A stretch of 64,000 bases of DNA from positions 186,001 to 250,000 of the forward strand of contig NZ_JACCFF010000007.1 of NCBI RefSeq assembly GCF_013449725.1, written 5' to 3'. Made by a program: the position numbers and the translations under genes. The stretch is from Mycobacteroides sp. LB1 (GTDB taxonomy: Bacteria > Actinomycetota > Actinomycetes > Mycobacteriales > Mycobacteriaceae). Shown piece after piece: positions 40,646 to 49,401 of the stretch. The notes under the pieces were generated by a model. That model had not been told where the DNA came from, did not search any database, and worked only from the letters and a program-made list of their open reading frames with translations. Numbering within the stretch: position 1 is the first letter of the stretch; the number at the start of each line of letters is the position of its first letter.

Positions 40646-41416
40646 ATGTCGCGATCCATCCTGAACGCAAGCCCGGCCACGGGGACCCACACAGGGAATA
40701 ACACCGATGGCACCTGGGTTGACCGGGCTGACAGCCTCCCCGCCGGGGCTACGGCCGTCAGGACCGAACAGGAGGAACACGCGATTTCGCTCACGACTAT
40801 CAGCGAGTCGGCCGAATACACCGACTTCGTCGAGGCCACCGATCCCGCCGAACTATCCGGGACCGCAGTATTCGACGCCACCGGAGATCAGGCAGCCATG
40901 CCGTCTTGGGACGAGCTGGTTCGCGAGCATGCCGACCGCGTGTACCGCCTGGCCTATCGTCTCGCGGGCAATCAGCAAGACGCCGAGGATCTGACCCAGG
41001 ACACCTTCATCAGGGTTTTCCGCTCGCTGCAGAACTACCAGCCCGGCACCTTCGAGGGATGGCTGCACCGCATCACCACCAACCTCTTCCTCGATATGGT
41101 TCGCCGTCGCGGGCGCATCCGCATGGAGGCCCTGCCCGAGGACTACGACCGCGTGCCGGCCACCGACCCGGATCCTGAGCAGATCTACCACGACGCTCAT
41201 CTGGGCGCCGAGCTGCAAGCTGCACTGGACTCGCTGGCACCGGAGTTCCGTGCCGCAGTGGTGCTGTGCGATATCGAGGGTCTGTCTTACGAGGAAATCG
41301 GCGCCACCTTGGATGTGAAGCTCGGTACCGTCCGCAGCCGCATCCACCGCGGCCGGCAGGCGATCCGCGAGTACCTGGCCGCTCACTCGACGTCCGCGCT
41401 TGCGGCCGCCGAGTAG
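40646..41416 (+). CDS. sigE: ECF sigma factor SigE
   Basis: Group 4 sigma factor of the envelope-stress response, 256 residues. An N-terminal extension of about 80 residues precedes region 2 (DELVREHADRVYRLAYRLAG and the -10-contacting DAEDLTQDTFIRVF) and region 4 (PEFRAAVVLCDIEGLSYEEI, GTVRSRIHRGRQAIREYL). ATG 40646 has an AGAAGG site 7 nt upstream; GTG 40613 would extend it by 11 codons. Order sigE-rseA-htrA-tatB matches Rv1221-Rv1224 and tells the story: SigE is held by RseA and works with HtrA in envelope quality control. Confidence 0.95.
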   Translation: MSRSILNASPATGTHTGNNTDGTWVDRADSLPAGATAVRTEQEEHAISLTTISESAEYTDFVEATDPAELSGTAVFDATGDQAAMPSWDELVREHADRVYRLAYRLAGNQQDAEDLTQDTFIRVFRSLQNYQPGTFEGWLHRITTNLFLDMVRRRGRIRMEALPEDYDRVPATDPDPEQIYHDAHLGAELQAALDSLAPEFRAAVVLCDIEGLSYEEIGATLDVKLGTVRSRIHRGRQAIREYLAAHSTSALAAAE

Positions 41417-41526
41417 CGCACGACACCGTTCGTGCAGGTTGGTACGCAATGAGTACATTCACGCGCTACATTCGAGGTAGGTCGCAGCGAGTTCGCCGAC
41501 CGTTCCGGATCGAAGGGAGCGTCGCC

Positions 41527-41958
41527 GTGGTGGATAGCGGCTCGTTCCGCCGGGCGTTCTCAAGTTTCTCATCGTTCTCGCGGCTGCCGTCCCCATTCGC
41601 CTCGCAAAGTGAGGCGCCGGTAGGTGCTCCGCGGCAGTTCGGGTCCACCGAGCATCTCTCGACAGAGGCGATAGCGGCGTTCGTGGATGGCGAACTACGG
41701 ATGAGCGCGCACCTGAGGGCTGCGCACCACCTGTCGATGTGCCCCGAATGCGCGCTGGAGATCGATGCACAGCGCCAAGCGCGCAGCGCACTGCGTGATT
41801 CGGGGGGGATCCGGGTGCCCGGTTCGTTACTCGGGTTACTCAGCCAGATTCCACATATTCCGCATGAGGCGACATCGCCGCGACCGTCATCACATGACGG
41901 CGACTTGCCGCCCGCGTTAGCCAGTGATGAGGTGCGTCGTCGCCGTAAGCGCCGGTAG
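41527..41958 (+). CDS. rseA: Anti-sigma factor RseA (zinc-binding ZAS type)
   Basis: A 143-residue redox-sensitive anti-sigma factor for SigE. The ZAS motif H-x3-C-x2-C appears as HHLSMCPEC near residues 67-75, after the conserved EHLSTEAIAAFVDGELRM helix that binds the sigma factor. No transmembrane helix is present, so it is cytosolic, as in M. tuberculosis, where RseA is a ClpC1P2 substrate after PknB phosphorylation. GTG 41527 (or 41530) follows AAGGGAG (41513-41519) at normal spacing; the coding frame extends upstream without better signals. Confidence 0.9.
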   Translation: MVDSGSFRRAFSSFSSFSRLPSPFASQSEAPVGAPRQFGSTEHLSTEAIAAFVDGELRMSAHLRAAHHLSMCPECALEIDAQRQARSALRDSGGIRVPGSLLGLLSQIPHIPHEATSPRPSSHDGDLPPALASDEVRRRRKRR

Positions 41959-41967
41959 GGTGAGCCG

Positions 41968-43446
41968 GTGACCGCAAATCAGGACACCGCTCCTCGGTTG
42001 GCGCCGCGCCCGGTTGACCGGCCGCCCGTCGATCCGGCTTCGCAGCGGGCTTTCGGCCGTCCTTCGGGGGTATCCGGTTCGTTCCAGGGGTTGGACAAGT
42101 ACCGAGACCAGGGGGAGTACACACCAAGGGTCGGGCCTCCCGATCCGGTGCTGGCGCAGGCTTTTGGACGGCCCGATAACACCACCACTTCCTTGCAACG
42201 CCATCCCGCTGACGCCGGCAAGCTCAACGCCGCTGACGAGGGCCCGGACGCCGCCGAGGATCCATGGCGCGACCCCGAGGCGCAGGTCCAGCTGGGCAGG
42301 CCAGGGGTCACCAAGGCGCCCATCGCGGTGTCCGGTGCAGAGGCACCGAAGCTTGGTGTGCGTGATGTCCTGTTCGGTGGTCGGGTTTCGATACCGGCGC
42401 TCGCCATCCTCGCGGCGATTGCCCTATTGATCGGCTTGGTCGGCGGCATTGTCGGCCGCAAGACGGCCGAGGTGGTGCAGGCATTCACCACGTCGAAGGT
42501 CACGTTGACCACCGATGACAGCACCCAGCCCGACGAGTCTCGCTTCACCGCGGTTGCCAATGCGGTTAAGGGTGCGGTGGTGACCATTGAGGCCAGCTCG
42601 GATGACGAGGTGGCCCAGGGCTCGGGAGTTGTCATCGACCCCAAGGGCTACGTCGTCACCAACAACCACGTGATCTCTGATGCCGCTAAGAACCCCGGCA
42701 AGTTCAAGATCGAGGTCATCTTCAACGACAGCAAGAAGGTGCCCGCCAACCTCGTGGGACGTGACCCGAAGACGGACATTGCGGTGCTGAAGGTGGATAA
42801 CGTCGACAATCTGGCGGTGGCCCGCCTGGGTGACTCCGACAAGGTGGCAGTTGGTGCCGAGGTCATCGCGTTCGGTTCCCCGCTGGGTCTGCGGAGCACC
42901 GTGACCAGCGGCATCATCAGTGCATTGCATCGCCCGGTGCCGCTCTCGGGCGAGGGCAGCGACACCGACACGGTGATCGATGCTCTCCAGACGGACGCCG
43001 CCATCAACCACGGCAACTCCGGTGGCCCGCTCATCGACATGAAGTCTCAGGTGATCGGAATCAATACCGCCGGAAAGTCACTGAGCGACAGCTCAAGTGG
43101 CCTCGGCTTCGCGATTCCCATCAACGAGGTGGCCGATGTGGCGCAGACGCTGATCCGCGATGGCAAGGTCGTGCACGCGACACTGGGCATCAGCACTCGC
43201 ACGGTCAGCAATGCGACCGCGACGGGCGCCGAAGTGGCCAATGTCAAGGCCGGCAGCCCCGCCGAGAAGGGCGGCATGCTGGAGAACGACGTCGTCGTGA
43301 AGGTCGGTTCTCGTACGGTGGCCGATGCAGACGAGTTCGCGGTCGCGGTGCGGCAGTTGAAGATTGGGCAGGAGGCCACCATCACGGTGCTGCGCCAGGG
43401 CCGCCCGGTCGAGCTCAAAGTCACTCCCGGCCCCGATAGCAGCTAA
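41968..43446 (+). CDS. htrA: Membrane-anchored serine protease HtrA (DegP-like)
   Basis: A 492-residue protease: a long Pro/Arg-rich cytoplasmic N-terminus, one membrane helix near residues 138-160 (SIPALAILAAIALLIGLVGG), a trypsin-like domain with catalytic triad His234 (TNNHVI), Asp270 (KTDIAVL) and Ser351 (GNSGGP), and a C-terminal PDZ domain (GAEVANVKAGSPAEKGGML). It degrades or processes envelope proteins, linked to SigE/RseA control. A cytoplasmic extension is unusual compared with E. coli DegP but normal for mycobacterial HtrA. Starts 9 bp after rseA. Confidence 0.95.
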   Translation: MTANQDTAPRLAPRPVDRPPVDPASQRAFGRPSGVSGSFQGLDKYRDQGEYTPRVGPPDPVLAQAFGRPDNTTTSLQRHPADAGKLNAADEGPDAAEDPWRDPEAQVQLGRPGVTKAPIAVSGAEAPKLGVRDVLFGGRVSIPALAILAAIALLIGLVGGIVGRKTAEVVQAFTTSKVTLTTDDSTQPDESRFTAVANAVKGAVVTIEASSDDEVAQGSGVVIDPKGYVVTNNHVISDAAKNPGKFKIEVIFNDSKKVPANLVGRDPKTDIAVLKVDNVDNLAVARLGDSDKVAVGAEVIAFGSPLGLRSTVTSGIISALHRPVPLSGEGSDTDTVIDALQTDAAINHGNSGGPLIDMKSQVIGINTAGKSLSDSSSGLGFAIPINEVADVAQTLIRDGKVVHATLGISTRTVSNATATGAEVANVKAGSPAEKGGMLENDVVVKVGSRTVADADEFAVAVRQLKIGQEATITVLRQGRPVELKVTPGPDSS

Positions 43447-43856
43447 TGTTTGGCAGTGTCGGCTGGGGGGAGCTATTGGTCCTTTTGGTCGTGGGGCTCG
43501 TGGTGCTTGGCCCGGAGCGGCTGCCCGGTGCGATTCGGTGGACCACCGAATCGCTGCGGAAGGCCCGCGATTACGCCAGCGGTGCGACGGCCTCATTGCG
43601 TGAGGAGCTGGGGCCGGAATTTGACGATGTGCGCAAGCCGCTCGCCGAACTGCAGAAGCTGCGCGGTATGACGCCACGTGCTGTCATCACCAAACACCTT
43701 CTGGACGGCGATGATTCGGTACTGAACTCGCTTACCCAACCGCTCGAGGACGTGAAGAAGGCAGTGTCGGAACCGGGGCCTACGCCGGTTGTCAACCCCG
43801 AGCTCACCAAACCCGCGGAGCCCGGCCCGGCCCGCTTCGACGCCGACGCGACGTAG
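43446..43856 (+). CDS. tatB: Twin-arginine translocase subunit TatB
   Basis: A 136-residue component of the Tat export pathway. The single N-terminal helix FGSVGWGELLVLLVVGLVVL, then GPERLPGAIRWTTESLRKAR, is the TatA/TatB hallmark with the conserved Gly-Pro-Glu-Arg-Leu hinge, followed by an amphipathic helix and a Pro-rich tail. Its ATG shares one base with the htrA stop (TAATG). Convergent with mrp after 4 bp. Corresponds to Rv1224. Confidence 0.94.
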   Translation: MFGSVGWGELLVLLVVGLVVLGPERLPGAIRWTTESLRKARDYASGATASLREELGPEFDDVRKPLAELQKLRGMTPRAVITKHLLDGDDSVLNSLTQPLEDVKKAVSEPGPTPVVNPELTKPAEPGPARFDADAT

Positions 43857-43860
43857 GAAC

Positions 43861-44997
43861 TTAGTTGCGTCGGGCGGTGTCGATGTTCAGCGACATGCCC
43901 GCCAGCCCGCGGCTGCGTGTCGAGAGTTTGTCCGCCACCGTCCGGAGGGCCTGGCCCGCAGCCGAATCCGGCTGACTGAGCACAATCGGCACCCCGTCGT
44001 CGCCGCCCTCGCGCACCGCGGGGTCGAGTGGGATCTGGCCGAGTAACGGCACTTTCGTACCCACCACTCGAGTCAGGCTCTCTGCGACCTTCTCGCCGCC
44101 ACCGGACCCGAAAACCTCCATGCGTGAGCCATCGGGCAACACCAGCCAGGACATGTTCTCGACCACGCCGACGATGCGCTGACGGGTTTGCGTCGCGATC
44201 GCGCCCGCGCGCTCGGCCACCTCGGCGGCGGCCTGCTGCGGCGTCGTGACCACCAGGATCTCGGCGCCGGGAATCAGCTGGGCAACCGAGATCGCCACGT
44301 CCCCGGTGCCCGGGGGTAGATCCAGTAGCAGCACGTCCAGATCGCCCCAGAACACATCGGCCAGGAACTGCTGCAGCGCACGGTGCAGCATCGGTCCGCG
44401 CCACACCACCGGGGTATTGCCCTGGGTGAACTGAGCGATCGAGATGACCTTCACGTCGTGGGCCACGGGGGGCAGGATCATCCGCTCCACCTGGGTGGGG
44501 CGGTCGGAGGTGCCCATCATGCGCGGCACCGAGTGGCCGTAGATATCGGCGTCGAGCAGGCCTACCGACAGGCCCTTGGCCGCCATCGCAACCGCGAGGT
44601 TGACTGTGACACTTGACTTTCCGACGCCGCCCTTACCGGATGCCACCGCGTATACACGGGTGAGGGAGCCGGGCTGGGCGAAGGGGATGACCGGTTCGGC
44701 GCTGTCGCCGCGCAGCTGTTTACGCAACTCGGTGCGCTGATCGTCGTTCATGACATCCAGCTGCACCCGCACGGTGCCCACGCCGTCGACATCGGCGGCC
44801 GCTTGGGTTACCCGCTCAGCGATCTCAGCCTTCTTCGGACATGCGGAGGTAGTGAGGTAGATCCCGATCTCGACGTTATGGGCGTCATCGAACGTGATGT
44901 CCTTGACCATCCCCAATTCAGTGATGGGACGGCGAAGTTCGGGGTCGATGACCCCGGCGAGTGCGCTTCGCACTGCCGAGGTGAGCTCGGATGTCAC
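43861..44997 (-). CDS. mrp: Mrp/NBP35-family iron-sulfur carrier ATPase
   Basis: A 378-residue P-loop ATPase acting as an Fe-S cluster carrier. An N-terminal DUF59/MIP18 domain (VDPELRRPITELGMVKD, with TTSACPKKAEIAERV) precedes the deviant Walker A YAVASGKGGVGKSSVTVNLA near residue 118 and the Asp in VGLLDADIYGHSVPRM. The C-P-K-K cysteine of the first domain may contribute a ligand; the usual C-x2-C of some Mrp proteins is not obvious. GTG start fits a TAGACT -10 6 nt upstream. Matches Rv1229c. Confidence 0.93.
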   Translation of the reverse strand: MTSELTSAVRSALAGVIDPELRRPITELGMVKDITFDDAHNVEIGIYLTTSACPKKAEIAERVTQAAADVDGVGTVRVQLDVMNDDQRTELRKQLRGDSAEPVIPFAQPGSLTRVYAVASGKGGVGKSSVTVNLAVAMAAKGLSVGLLDADIYGHSVPRMMGTSDRPTQVERMILPPVAHDVKVISIAQFTQGNTPVVWRGPMLHRALQQFLADVFWGDLDVLLLDLPPGTGDVAISVAQLIPGAEILVVTTPQQAAAEVAERAGAIATQTRQRIVGVVENMSWLVLPDGSRMEVFGSGGGEKVAESLTRVVGTKVPLLGQIPLDPAVREGGDDGVPIVLSQPDSAAGQALRTVADKLSTRSRGLAGMSLNIDTARRN

Positions 44998-45003
44998 TAC
45001 CCG

Positions 45004-45009
45004 AGTCTA
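45004..45009 (-). promoter_or_regulatory. Leaderless -10 for mrp
   Basis: Minus strand TAGACT, 6-nt spacer, GTG 44997. Confidence 0.5.
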
Positions 45010-45020
45010 GGGCGTGCCGA

Positions 45021-46295
45021 TCAGGGCTTTGGCGCTGCCGGTGCGGGAGCCGGTCCCGGAGGCGGGCCGATCGGCTCAAATGGCACCGGTGGCGGGGGCG
45101 GGGCGAACGGATTGAACGGCTGTGGGGCGGGAGCCGGTGCGAACGGGTTGAAGGGTTCGGCCGGCGGCGGGGCGAACGGGTTGAAGGGTTCGGCGGGAGG
45201 CGGCTGCGCACAGAAGATGACGCACGGCGACTGAGGCGCCTCCGGTGCCGGTATGGCTCCTAGCGGGCCCACGACGCCTACCCGGTCGGGTGTCAACGGG
45301 GTGACGATCGGTAGTTGTGCCAGCGGATCGTTGGGGGAGAGCGCGGCGACATCGGCCACCGAGCCGGGGCCGAGCCCGCGGGACTCGCCGCCGAGGTGAG
45401 CCTTGCGCTCGGGGGCAACATCGGCAGCGGTCAGCAACGGCAGGTTGAGTGGGATCACGCCGGTGGCGTACCCGGCCGCCCAGGCCAGCACATTCTGCGC
45501 ATAGGCCACTGAGTTGTTGTAGCGCAGGATGGCCGACATCACCTGCGTGCGATCCCGCAAATTCAATCCGCCGCTGCACAAATAGCGGGCGGCGGCCAGA
45601 CTCGCGTCGAAGACGTTCTGTGGGTCGGCCTTTCCATCGCCATCGCCGTCGGAGGCGTAGTGGTTCCAGGTGCTCGGGAGGAACTGCATGGGCCCCATGG
45701 CCCGGACGTACACCTGAGCGGCCTGGTTTTGGCTCTTCTCATGGTCGACGATGACCTCGTTACCCGGGAGGGTGCCGTCGAGACTTGGGCCGTAGATGGG
45801 ACGGACCACGCGGCCCTTCACATCGGTGGCGCCATTGTTGGCGTGGCCCGATTCGATCCGGCCGATACCCGCCAGCAGGTTCCAGCTCACTCCGCAGCCA
45901 GGTGTGGCCTTGGCCATCATGCGTTCGGCGTTCTGATAGGCGTCCAATGCGATCTTCGGGATGCCAAGTCCACCAGGGGCCATCACGATCGCCGGTGGAG
46001 GTGGGGCGATCGCAGCGGTCGGCACGACGCGGTATTGGGTCGGCGGGCGCGTCACGGTGACCAGGTTCAGCGGACCCGCTTCCGCCTGTGCTGCGACCGC
46101 AGAGGCCATGGGGATCGGGACAGGCACGACGGCTTGGCCGCTGACCTGGGCACTGCTTGCGGCCACGGCCGAGCCGACGATCACCAGCGCGCTGAGGCCC
46201 CCAACCCGAAGCCACGGCACGTGGGCATCTTTGGCGCGGTGGACCGCGTCGCGGGCATGGTTTACCGACGTCGCAACCCAACCCGGAAGCTCCAC
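45021..46295 (-). CDS. Lytic transglycosylase-like secreted/membrane protein, Rv1230c-like
   Basis: A 424-residue exported protein. A basic N-terminus and a hydrophobic segment near residues 34-52 (LSALVIVGSAVAASSAQVSG) suggest an uncleaved anchor or signal. The SLT_2-type transglycosylase domain has WNLLAGIGRIESGHANNG with the putative catalytic Glu, AMGPMQFLPSTWNHYASDGD and LNLRDRTQVMSAILRYNNSVAYAQNVLAW. The last 60 residues are a Pro/Phe-rich tail with repeated PFNPFAP. Expected to cleave peptidoglycan glycan strands; the tail may span or bind the wall. Confidence 0.86.
   Translation of the reverse strand: MELPGWVATSVNHARDAVHRAKDAHVPWLRVGGLSALVIVGSAVAASSAQVSGQAVVPVPIPMASAVAAQAEAGPLNLVTVTRPPTQYRVVPTAAIAPPPPAIVMAPGGLGIPKIALDAYQNAERMMAKATPGCGVSWNLLAGIGRIESGHANNGATDVKGRVVRPIYGPSLDGTLPGNEVIVDHEKSQNQAAQVYVRAMGPMQFLPSTWNHYASDGDGDGKADPQNVFDASLAAARYLCSGGLNLRDRTQVMSAILRYNNSVAYAQNVLAWAAGYATGVIPLNLPLLTAADVAPERKAHLGGESRGLGPGSVADVAALSPNDPLAQLPIVTPLTPDRVGVVGPLGAIPAPEAPQSPCVIFCAQPPPAEPFNPFAPPPAEPFNPFAPAPAPQPFNPFAPPPPPVPFEPIGPPPGPAPAPAAPKP
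45103..45188. repeat. Direct repeats encoding PFNPFAP units
   Basis: The block GCGAACGG-R-TTGAA recurs at 45103, 45139 and 45172, spaced 36 and 33 bp, encoding three P-F-N-P-F-A-P units in the transglycosylase tail. In-frame spacing means the copy number can vary without breaking the gene. Confidence 0.7.
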
Positions 46296-46571
46296 CCGGT
46301 CCCTTCCCTTGGGCCCCTAATCTCTCGGGTCCCTGCTCGTACCTCCGGGTCCCATCTGTCGCACTCATTCTGGCCTATGCGCGCGTGACGGATGTGACCG
46401 ATGTGAACCGGAGCAACCATACCGGTGAGATGACGGACGGGTTGCAAAATGGGCAAACCCCAGCGAATCCCGGATCACCACCGAATAGGGCCTGAGCATG
46501 CCGAGTTCGGTCGAGAGCGTGCGATGGAAAATGGGCGAGTGGCTATCTTCGGCCCGACGGTTGCCCGTTCA

Positions 46572-46588
46572 ACTGACTTACAGTCAGT
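46572..46588. promoter_or_regulatory. 17-bp palindrome upstream of the MpaB-like gene
   Basis: ACTGACT-TAC-AGTCAGT, perfect 7-bp arms, 27 bp upstream of the -10 TAGCGT and therefore near a -35 region. Size and symmetry suit a TetR- or GntR-type dimer. No regulator gene is adjacent. Confidence 0.55.
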
Positions 46589-46614
46589 GTCTAGACGTAA
46601 ACATAATGAGTTGG

Positions 46615-46620
46615 TAGCGT
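46615..46620 (+). promoter_or_regulatory. Leaderless -10 for the MpaB-like gene
   Basis: TAGCGT, 6-nt spacer, ATG 46627. Confidence 0.5.
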
Positions 46621-46626
46621 GAGCGC

Positions 46627-47577
46627 ATGACTGCATCACCGGACGTTGCCGTCCATTGGGAACTCGGTTCGGATCGTCCTCGCGAGGACTACGGCTTCTT
46701 CGGGCCGGATTCTCCGACGTGGAAGGTGTGGACCAGCCCGACCGCGCTGATCGGATTCCAGCGCTCGGTGGTGCTGGAACATTTCGAGCCCCATTTGGCC
46801 GCGGCCGTCGCGGATTCCGCAGGTATCTACCGCGATCCCCGTGGGCGGATGGACGGGACCCTCGCCTACTTCCTGATCGTCGCGACGGCCGATTCGAAGA
46901 CCGCCGTTGAGGCCTCCGAGCACCTGCAGAAGGTCCATGCCCGTTCCAAGGGCGTCGATCCGGTCACCGGTAAGCGGTACAGCGCCAACGATCCGGCCTC
47001 GCAGCTGTGGATTCACGTCACGGGCTGGCATTCGGTGCTCAAGTGCTACGAAATGTTCGGTCCCGGACCGCTCAGCCCCGCCGAGGAGGACCGCTATTGG
47101 TCCGAATGTGTGATCGCAGCTGAACTGCAGACGGTTAACCCCGCCGATGTCCCGCGTTCCCGTGACGAGGTCCGGCAGTACTTCGCCGATATCAAGCCGA
47201 GCCTGTGCACCTCAGAGCGGGCGCACAATGCCATGCACTATCTGCTGCGTACCCCGCGGAGCAACAGCAGCCTGAGATTCTGGGCAGTGAGCAGGTTGAT
47301 GGCCCCAGCGACTATCTCGACGTTGCCGCGGTGGATGCGGGAGCTGGGACAGTTCGATCAGCCCGGGCTCGTCGACGCGGCATACCGGCCGTTGGTCTCG
47401 GCAGCCATGTCGATCGCCAGCATCCCGGCGATCGAGGATTCGATCGCGCGATTTGCCAAACTGCCGATGACCGCCACGACGCTGCGTGATTTCCACGCGG
47501 CCAAGACCCCTGTCCGGCCCATCACCCTGACACCGGCGGAAGCCAAGGACAGGTACGGGAGGCGAGCCACCGCCTAG
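46627..47577 (+). CDS. Oxygenase of the MpaB/latex-clearing (DUF2236) family
   Basis: A 316-residue DUF2236 protein. Family landmarks: QRSVVLEHFEPHLAAAVADS near residue 46, RMDGTLAYFLIVATADSKTA, LQKVHARSKGV (His-containing ligand segment), LWIHVTGWHSVLKCYEMFG and SERAHNAMHYLLRTP. DUF2236 members include rubber oxygenase Lcp and the fungal MpaB, haem or metal oxygenases; the substrate here is unknown. It is transcribed from its own leaderless promoter behind a palindrome and is followed by the CoA-ester lyase. Confidence 0.84.
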   Translation: MTASPDVAVHWELGSDRPREDYGFFGPDSPTWKVWTSPTALIGFQRSVVLEHFEPHLAAAVADSAGIYRDPRGRMDGTLAYFLIVATADSKTAVEASEHLQKVHARSKGVDPVTGKRYSANDPASQLWIHVTGWHSVLKCYEMFGPGPLSPAEEDRYWSECVIAAELQTVNPADVPRSRDEVRQYFADIKPSLCTSERAHNAMHYLLRTPRSNSSLRFWAVSRLMAPATISTLPRWMRELGQFDQPGLVDAAYRPLVSAAMSIASIPAIEDSIARFAKLPMTATTLRDFHAAKTPVRPITLTPAEAKDRYGRRATA

Positions 47578-47586
47578 GGCGGGCTC

Positions 47587-47592
47587 TACTCT
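47587..47592 (+). promoter_or_regulatory. Possible leaderless -10 for the CoA-ester lyase
   Basis: TACTCT, 8-nt spacer, GTG 47601. Read-through from the MpaB-like gene (23 bp upstream) is equally possible. Confidence 0.35.
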
Positions 47593-47600
47593 GGCTAGCT

Positions 47601-48566
47601 GTGACAGCAGCCGCTCCATATCGTCCCCGTCGCACCACCCTCGCGGTCCCCGGCAGCAGCCAGAAGATGATCGACAAGGCGAAAACCCTTCCGGCGGACG
47701 AGATTTTCCTCGACCTTGAGGATGCCGTCGCCGCCCCTGCGAAAGTGGAGGCGCGTCAGCGTATTGCCGACGCGCTGAACGCGCCGGGGTGGGCGGGGCA
47801 GCTGCGGTCGGTTCGTGTCAACGACTGGACCACCGAGTGGACTTATGCCGATGTTGTAGCCGTCGTTTCTCAAGCGGGTGCCAACATCGACAACATCCTG
47901 CTGCCCAAGGTGGTGGACGCCTCGCATGTGACGGCGCTGGACCTCCTGCTGACCCAGGTGGAGCGATCTCACGGACTCGAGGTGGGGGCAATCGGCATCC
48001 AGGCGCAGATCGAGAACGCCGAAGGGCTCACCAATATCGACGCGATCGCTTCGGCAAGCCCGCGCGTGCAGTCACTTGTCTTCGGCCCCGCCGATTTCAT
48101 GGCCAGCCTGGGCATGCGCACGCTGGTGGTCGGGGAGCAGCCGCCCGGTTATGACGGCGAGGCGTACCACCACGTGCTGATGACCATCCTGGTGTCCGCG
48201 CGTGCCCACGGAATCGACGCCATTGACGGCCCCTACCTCAAGGTGCGCGATGTCGATGCCTTCCGGGTGGTGGCGAGCCGTTCCGCCGCACTGGGTTTCG
48301 ACGGGAAATGGGTGCTGCATCCCGCGCAGGTCGAGGCGGGCAATGAGATCTTCAGCCCCCGTCAAGAGGACTATGACGGGGCCGAGCTCATCCTGGACGC
48401 CTACCAGTGGCACACCTCAGTTGCCGGCGGTGCACGCGGTGCGGTGATGCTCGGTGACGAGATGATCGACGAGGCCAGCCGCAAGATGGCGCTGGTGATC
48501 GCGGGTAAGGGACGCGCTGCGGGTATGGCGCGGCAAGCGCCCCCATTCGAGCCTCCGACGGGCTAG
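47601..48566 (+). CDS. HpcH/HpaI-family CoA-ester lyase (malyl-CoA/CitE-like)
   Basis: A 321-residue TIM-barrel lyase of the CitE/malyl-CoA lyase group: LAVPGSSQKMIDKA (CoA/phosphate loop), EIFLDLEDAVAAPAKVEAR with the metal-binding Glu-Asp, RVNDW, IGIQAQIENAEGL, VFGPADFMASLG and GKWVLHPAQV. Length and the C-terminal extension favour L-malyl-CoA/beta-methylmalyl-CoA lyase over citrate lyase beta, since no citrate lyase subunits are near. It would cleave or form a CoA thioester with glyoxylate, acetyl- or propionyl-CoA. Convergent with the DUF4190 gene (4-bp overlap). Confidence 0.88.
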   Translation: MTAAAPYRPRRTTLAVPGSSQKMIDKAKTLPADEIFLDLEDAVAAPAKVEARQRIADALNAPGWAGQLRSVRVNDWTTEWTYADVVAVVSQAGANIDNILLPKVVDASHVTALDLLLTQVERSHGLEVGAIGIQAQIENAEGLTNIDAIASASPRVQSLVFGPADFMASLGMRTLVVGEQPPGYDGEAYHHVLMTILVSARAHGIDAIDGPYLKVRDVDAFRVVASRSAALGFDGKWVLHPAQVEAGNEIFSPRQEDYDGAELILDAYQWHTSVAGGARGAVMLGDEMIDEASRKMALVIAGKGRAAGMARQAPPFEPPTG

Positions 48567-49243
48567 TAGGAGCCCGATGAGCTGCCGCCGTGTGAGGCGA
48601 TGCCGATGATGAGGAACAACAGCCCGAACAGCACGACGGCGGCGCTGATGACGATGCCCGTGATCGCGAGGCCCTTACCGTCCTGTGGTGACGTCTTGAG
48701 CTGGCTGAGTGCGATGAAGCCCATGATCAGCCCCGCCACCGATCCGAGACCACAGGTGAAGGGCCCCATGACCGACGCGATCAGCGATCCGATGGCTAGC
48801 CCGTTGGTGCCGCCGGTCGGCGCGTATGCGCCATACCCGTACGGGTCGGCGTACCCGGGCGCTGGATATCCCGGATAGCCGCCCGCGGCGGGGTATACCG
48901 GTGGTGGGTACGCGCCTGGTTGCCCCGACTGATACGGGGGGTAGCCCTGGCCGTACTGGGGATACGGCGGATATGCGGGAGGTGCCGTCGGATACTGCGG
49001 AGGCGCGGTGGGATACGCGGGTGGAACGGCCGGGTAGGAGGGTGGGGCACCGGGTGTCTCCCATGCCGGTGGGATGCTCGGTGGCACCTGGTAGGCCGAG
49101 GAGGCAGAATCGGCCGGAGGCGCGGACCTTTCCAGGGACGGATACTCGTACCCCGACGATGTCTCCCCAGACGAGGCGTCGGGCGAGGTGTTGGGGCCGG
49201 GGCCGGTGCCTGTCTCGAAGGGTTCGCTGCCCGGGGAAGTCAT
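48563..49243 (-). CDS. DUF4190 membrane protein with Pro/Tyr-rich N-terminus
   Basis: A 226-residue protein: a long low-complexity Pro/Tyr/Gly region (repeats of YP, APPQYPTAPPAYP) in the first 130 residues, then two transmembrane helices (LAIGSLIASVMGPFTCGLGSVAGLIMGFIAL and GIVISAAVVLFGLLFLIIGIA) joined by SQLKTSPQDGKGL, the DUF4190 fold. Likely tethers a disordered domain at the membrane; function unknown. Corresponds in place to Rv1233c. Confidence 0.85.
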   Translation of the reverse strand: MTSPGSEPFETGTGPGPNTSPDASSGETSSGYEYPSLERSAPPADSASSAYQVPPSIPPAWETPGAPPSYPAVPPAYPTAPPQYPTAPPAYPPYPQYGQGYPPYQSGQPGAYPPPVYPAAGGYPGYPAPGYADPYGYGAYAPTGGTNGLAIGSLIASVMGPFTCGLGSVAGLIMGFIALSQLKTSPQDGKGLAITGIVISAAVVLFGLLFLIIGIASHGGSSSGSY

Positions 49244-49249
49244 GGCGCC

Positions 49250-49255
49250 AACCTA
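49250..49255 (-). promoter_or_regulatory. Leaderless -10 for the DUF4190 gene
   Basis: Minus strand TAGGTT, 6-nt spacer, ATG 49243. Confidence 0.5.
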
Positions 49256-49401
49256 GCGCATCTAGGGCGCTCCTGGCCGCGCTGCGGAGCGGAAAGCCGC
49301 AGGTAGCGGTCAAAGGGGCACCAACTGGTGCCGCCGGGCGTTAAATGACTGCTAGCTAGTGCGCCACCATGCATCGCCGACTCTCCAGGAGGACCGAACT
49401 C

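Larger units (their letters stand above)
46296..46626. other. 331-bp intergenic region between the transglycosylase and MpaB-like genes
   Basis: Upstream region shared by two divergent genes. It holds a 17-bp palindrome (46572-46588) and a -10 for the MpaB-like gene. I see no additional ORF with coding features, no tRNA and no hairpin large enough to name. Confidence 0.6.

Noticed and set aside
41466..41791. Short minus-strand frames opposite rseA
   Set aside because: No RBS, arginine-rich, overlapping the ZAS motif of rseA.
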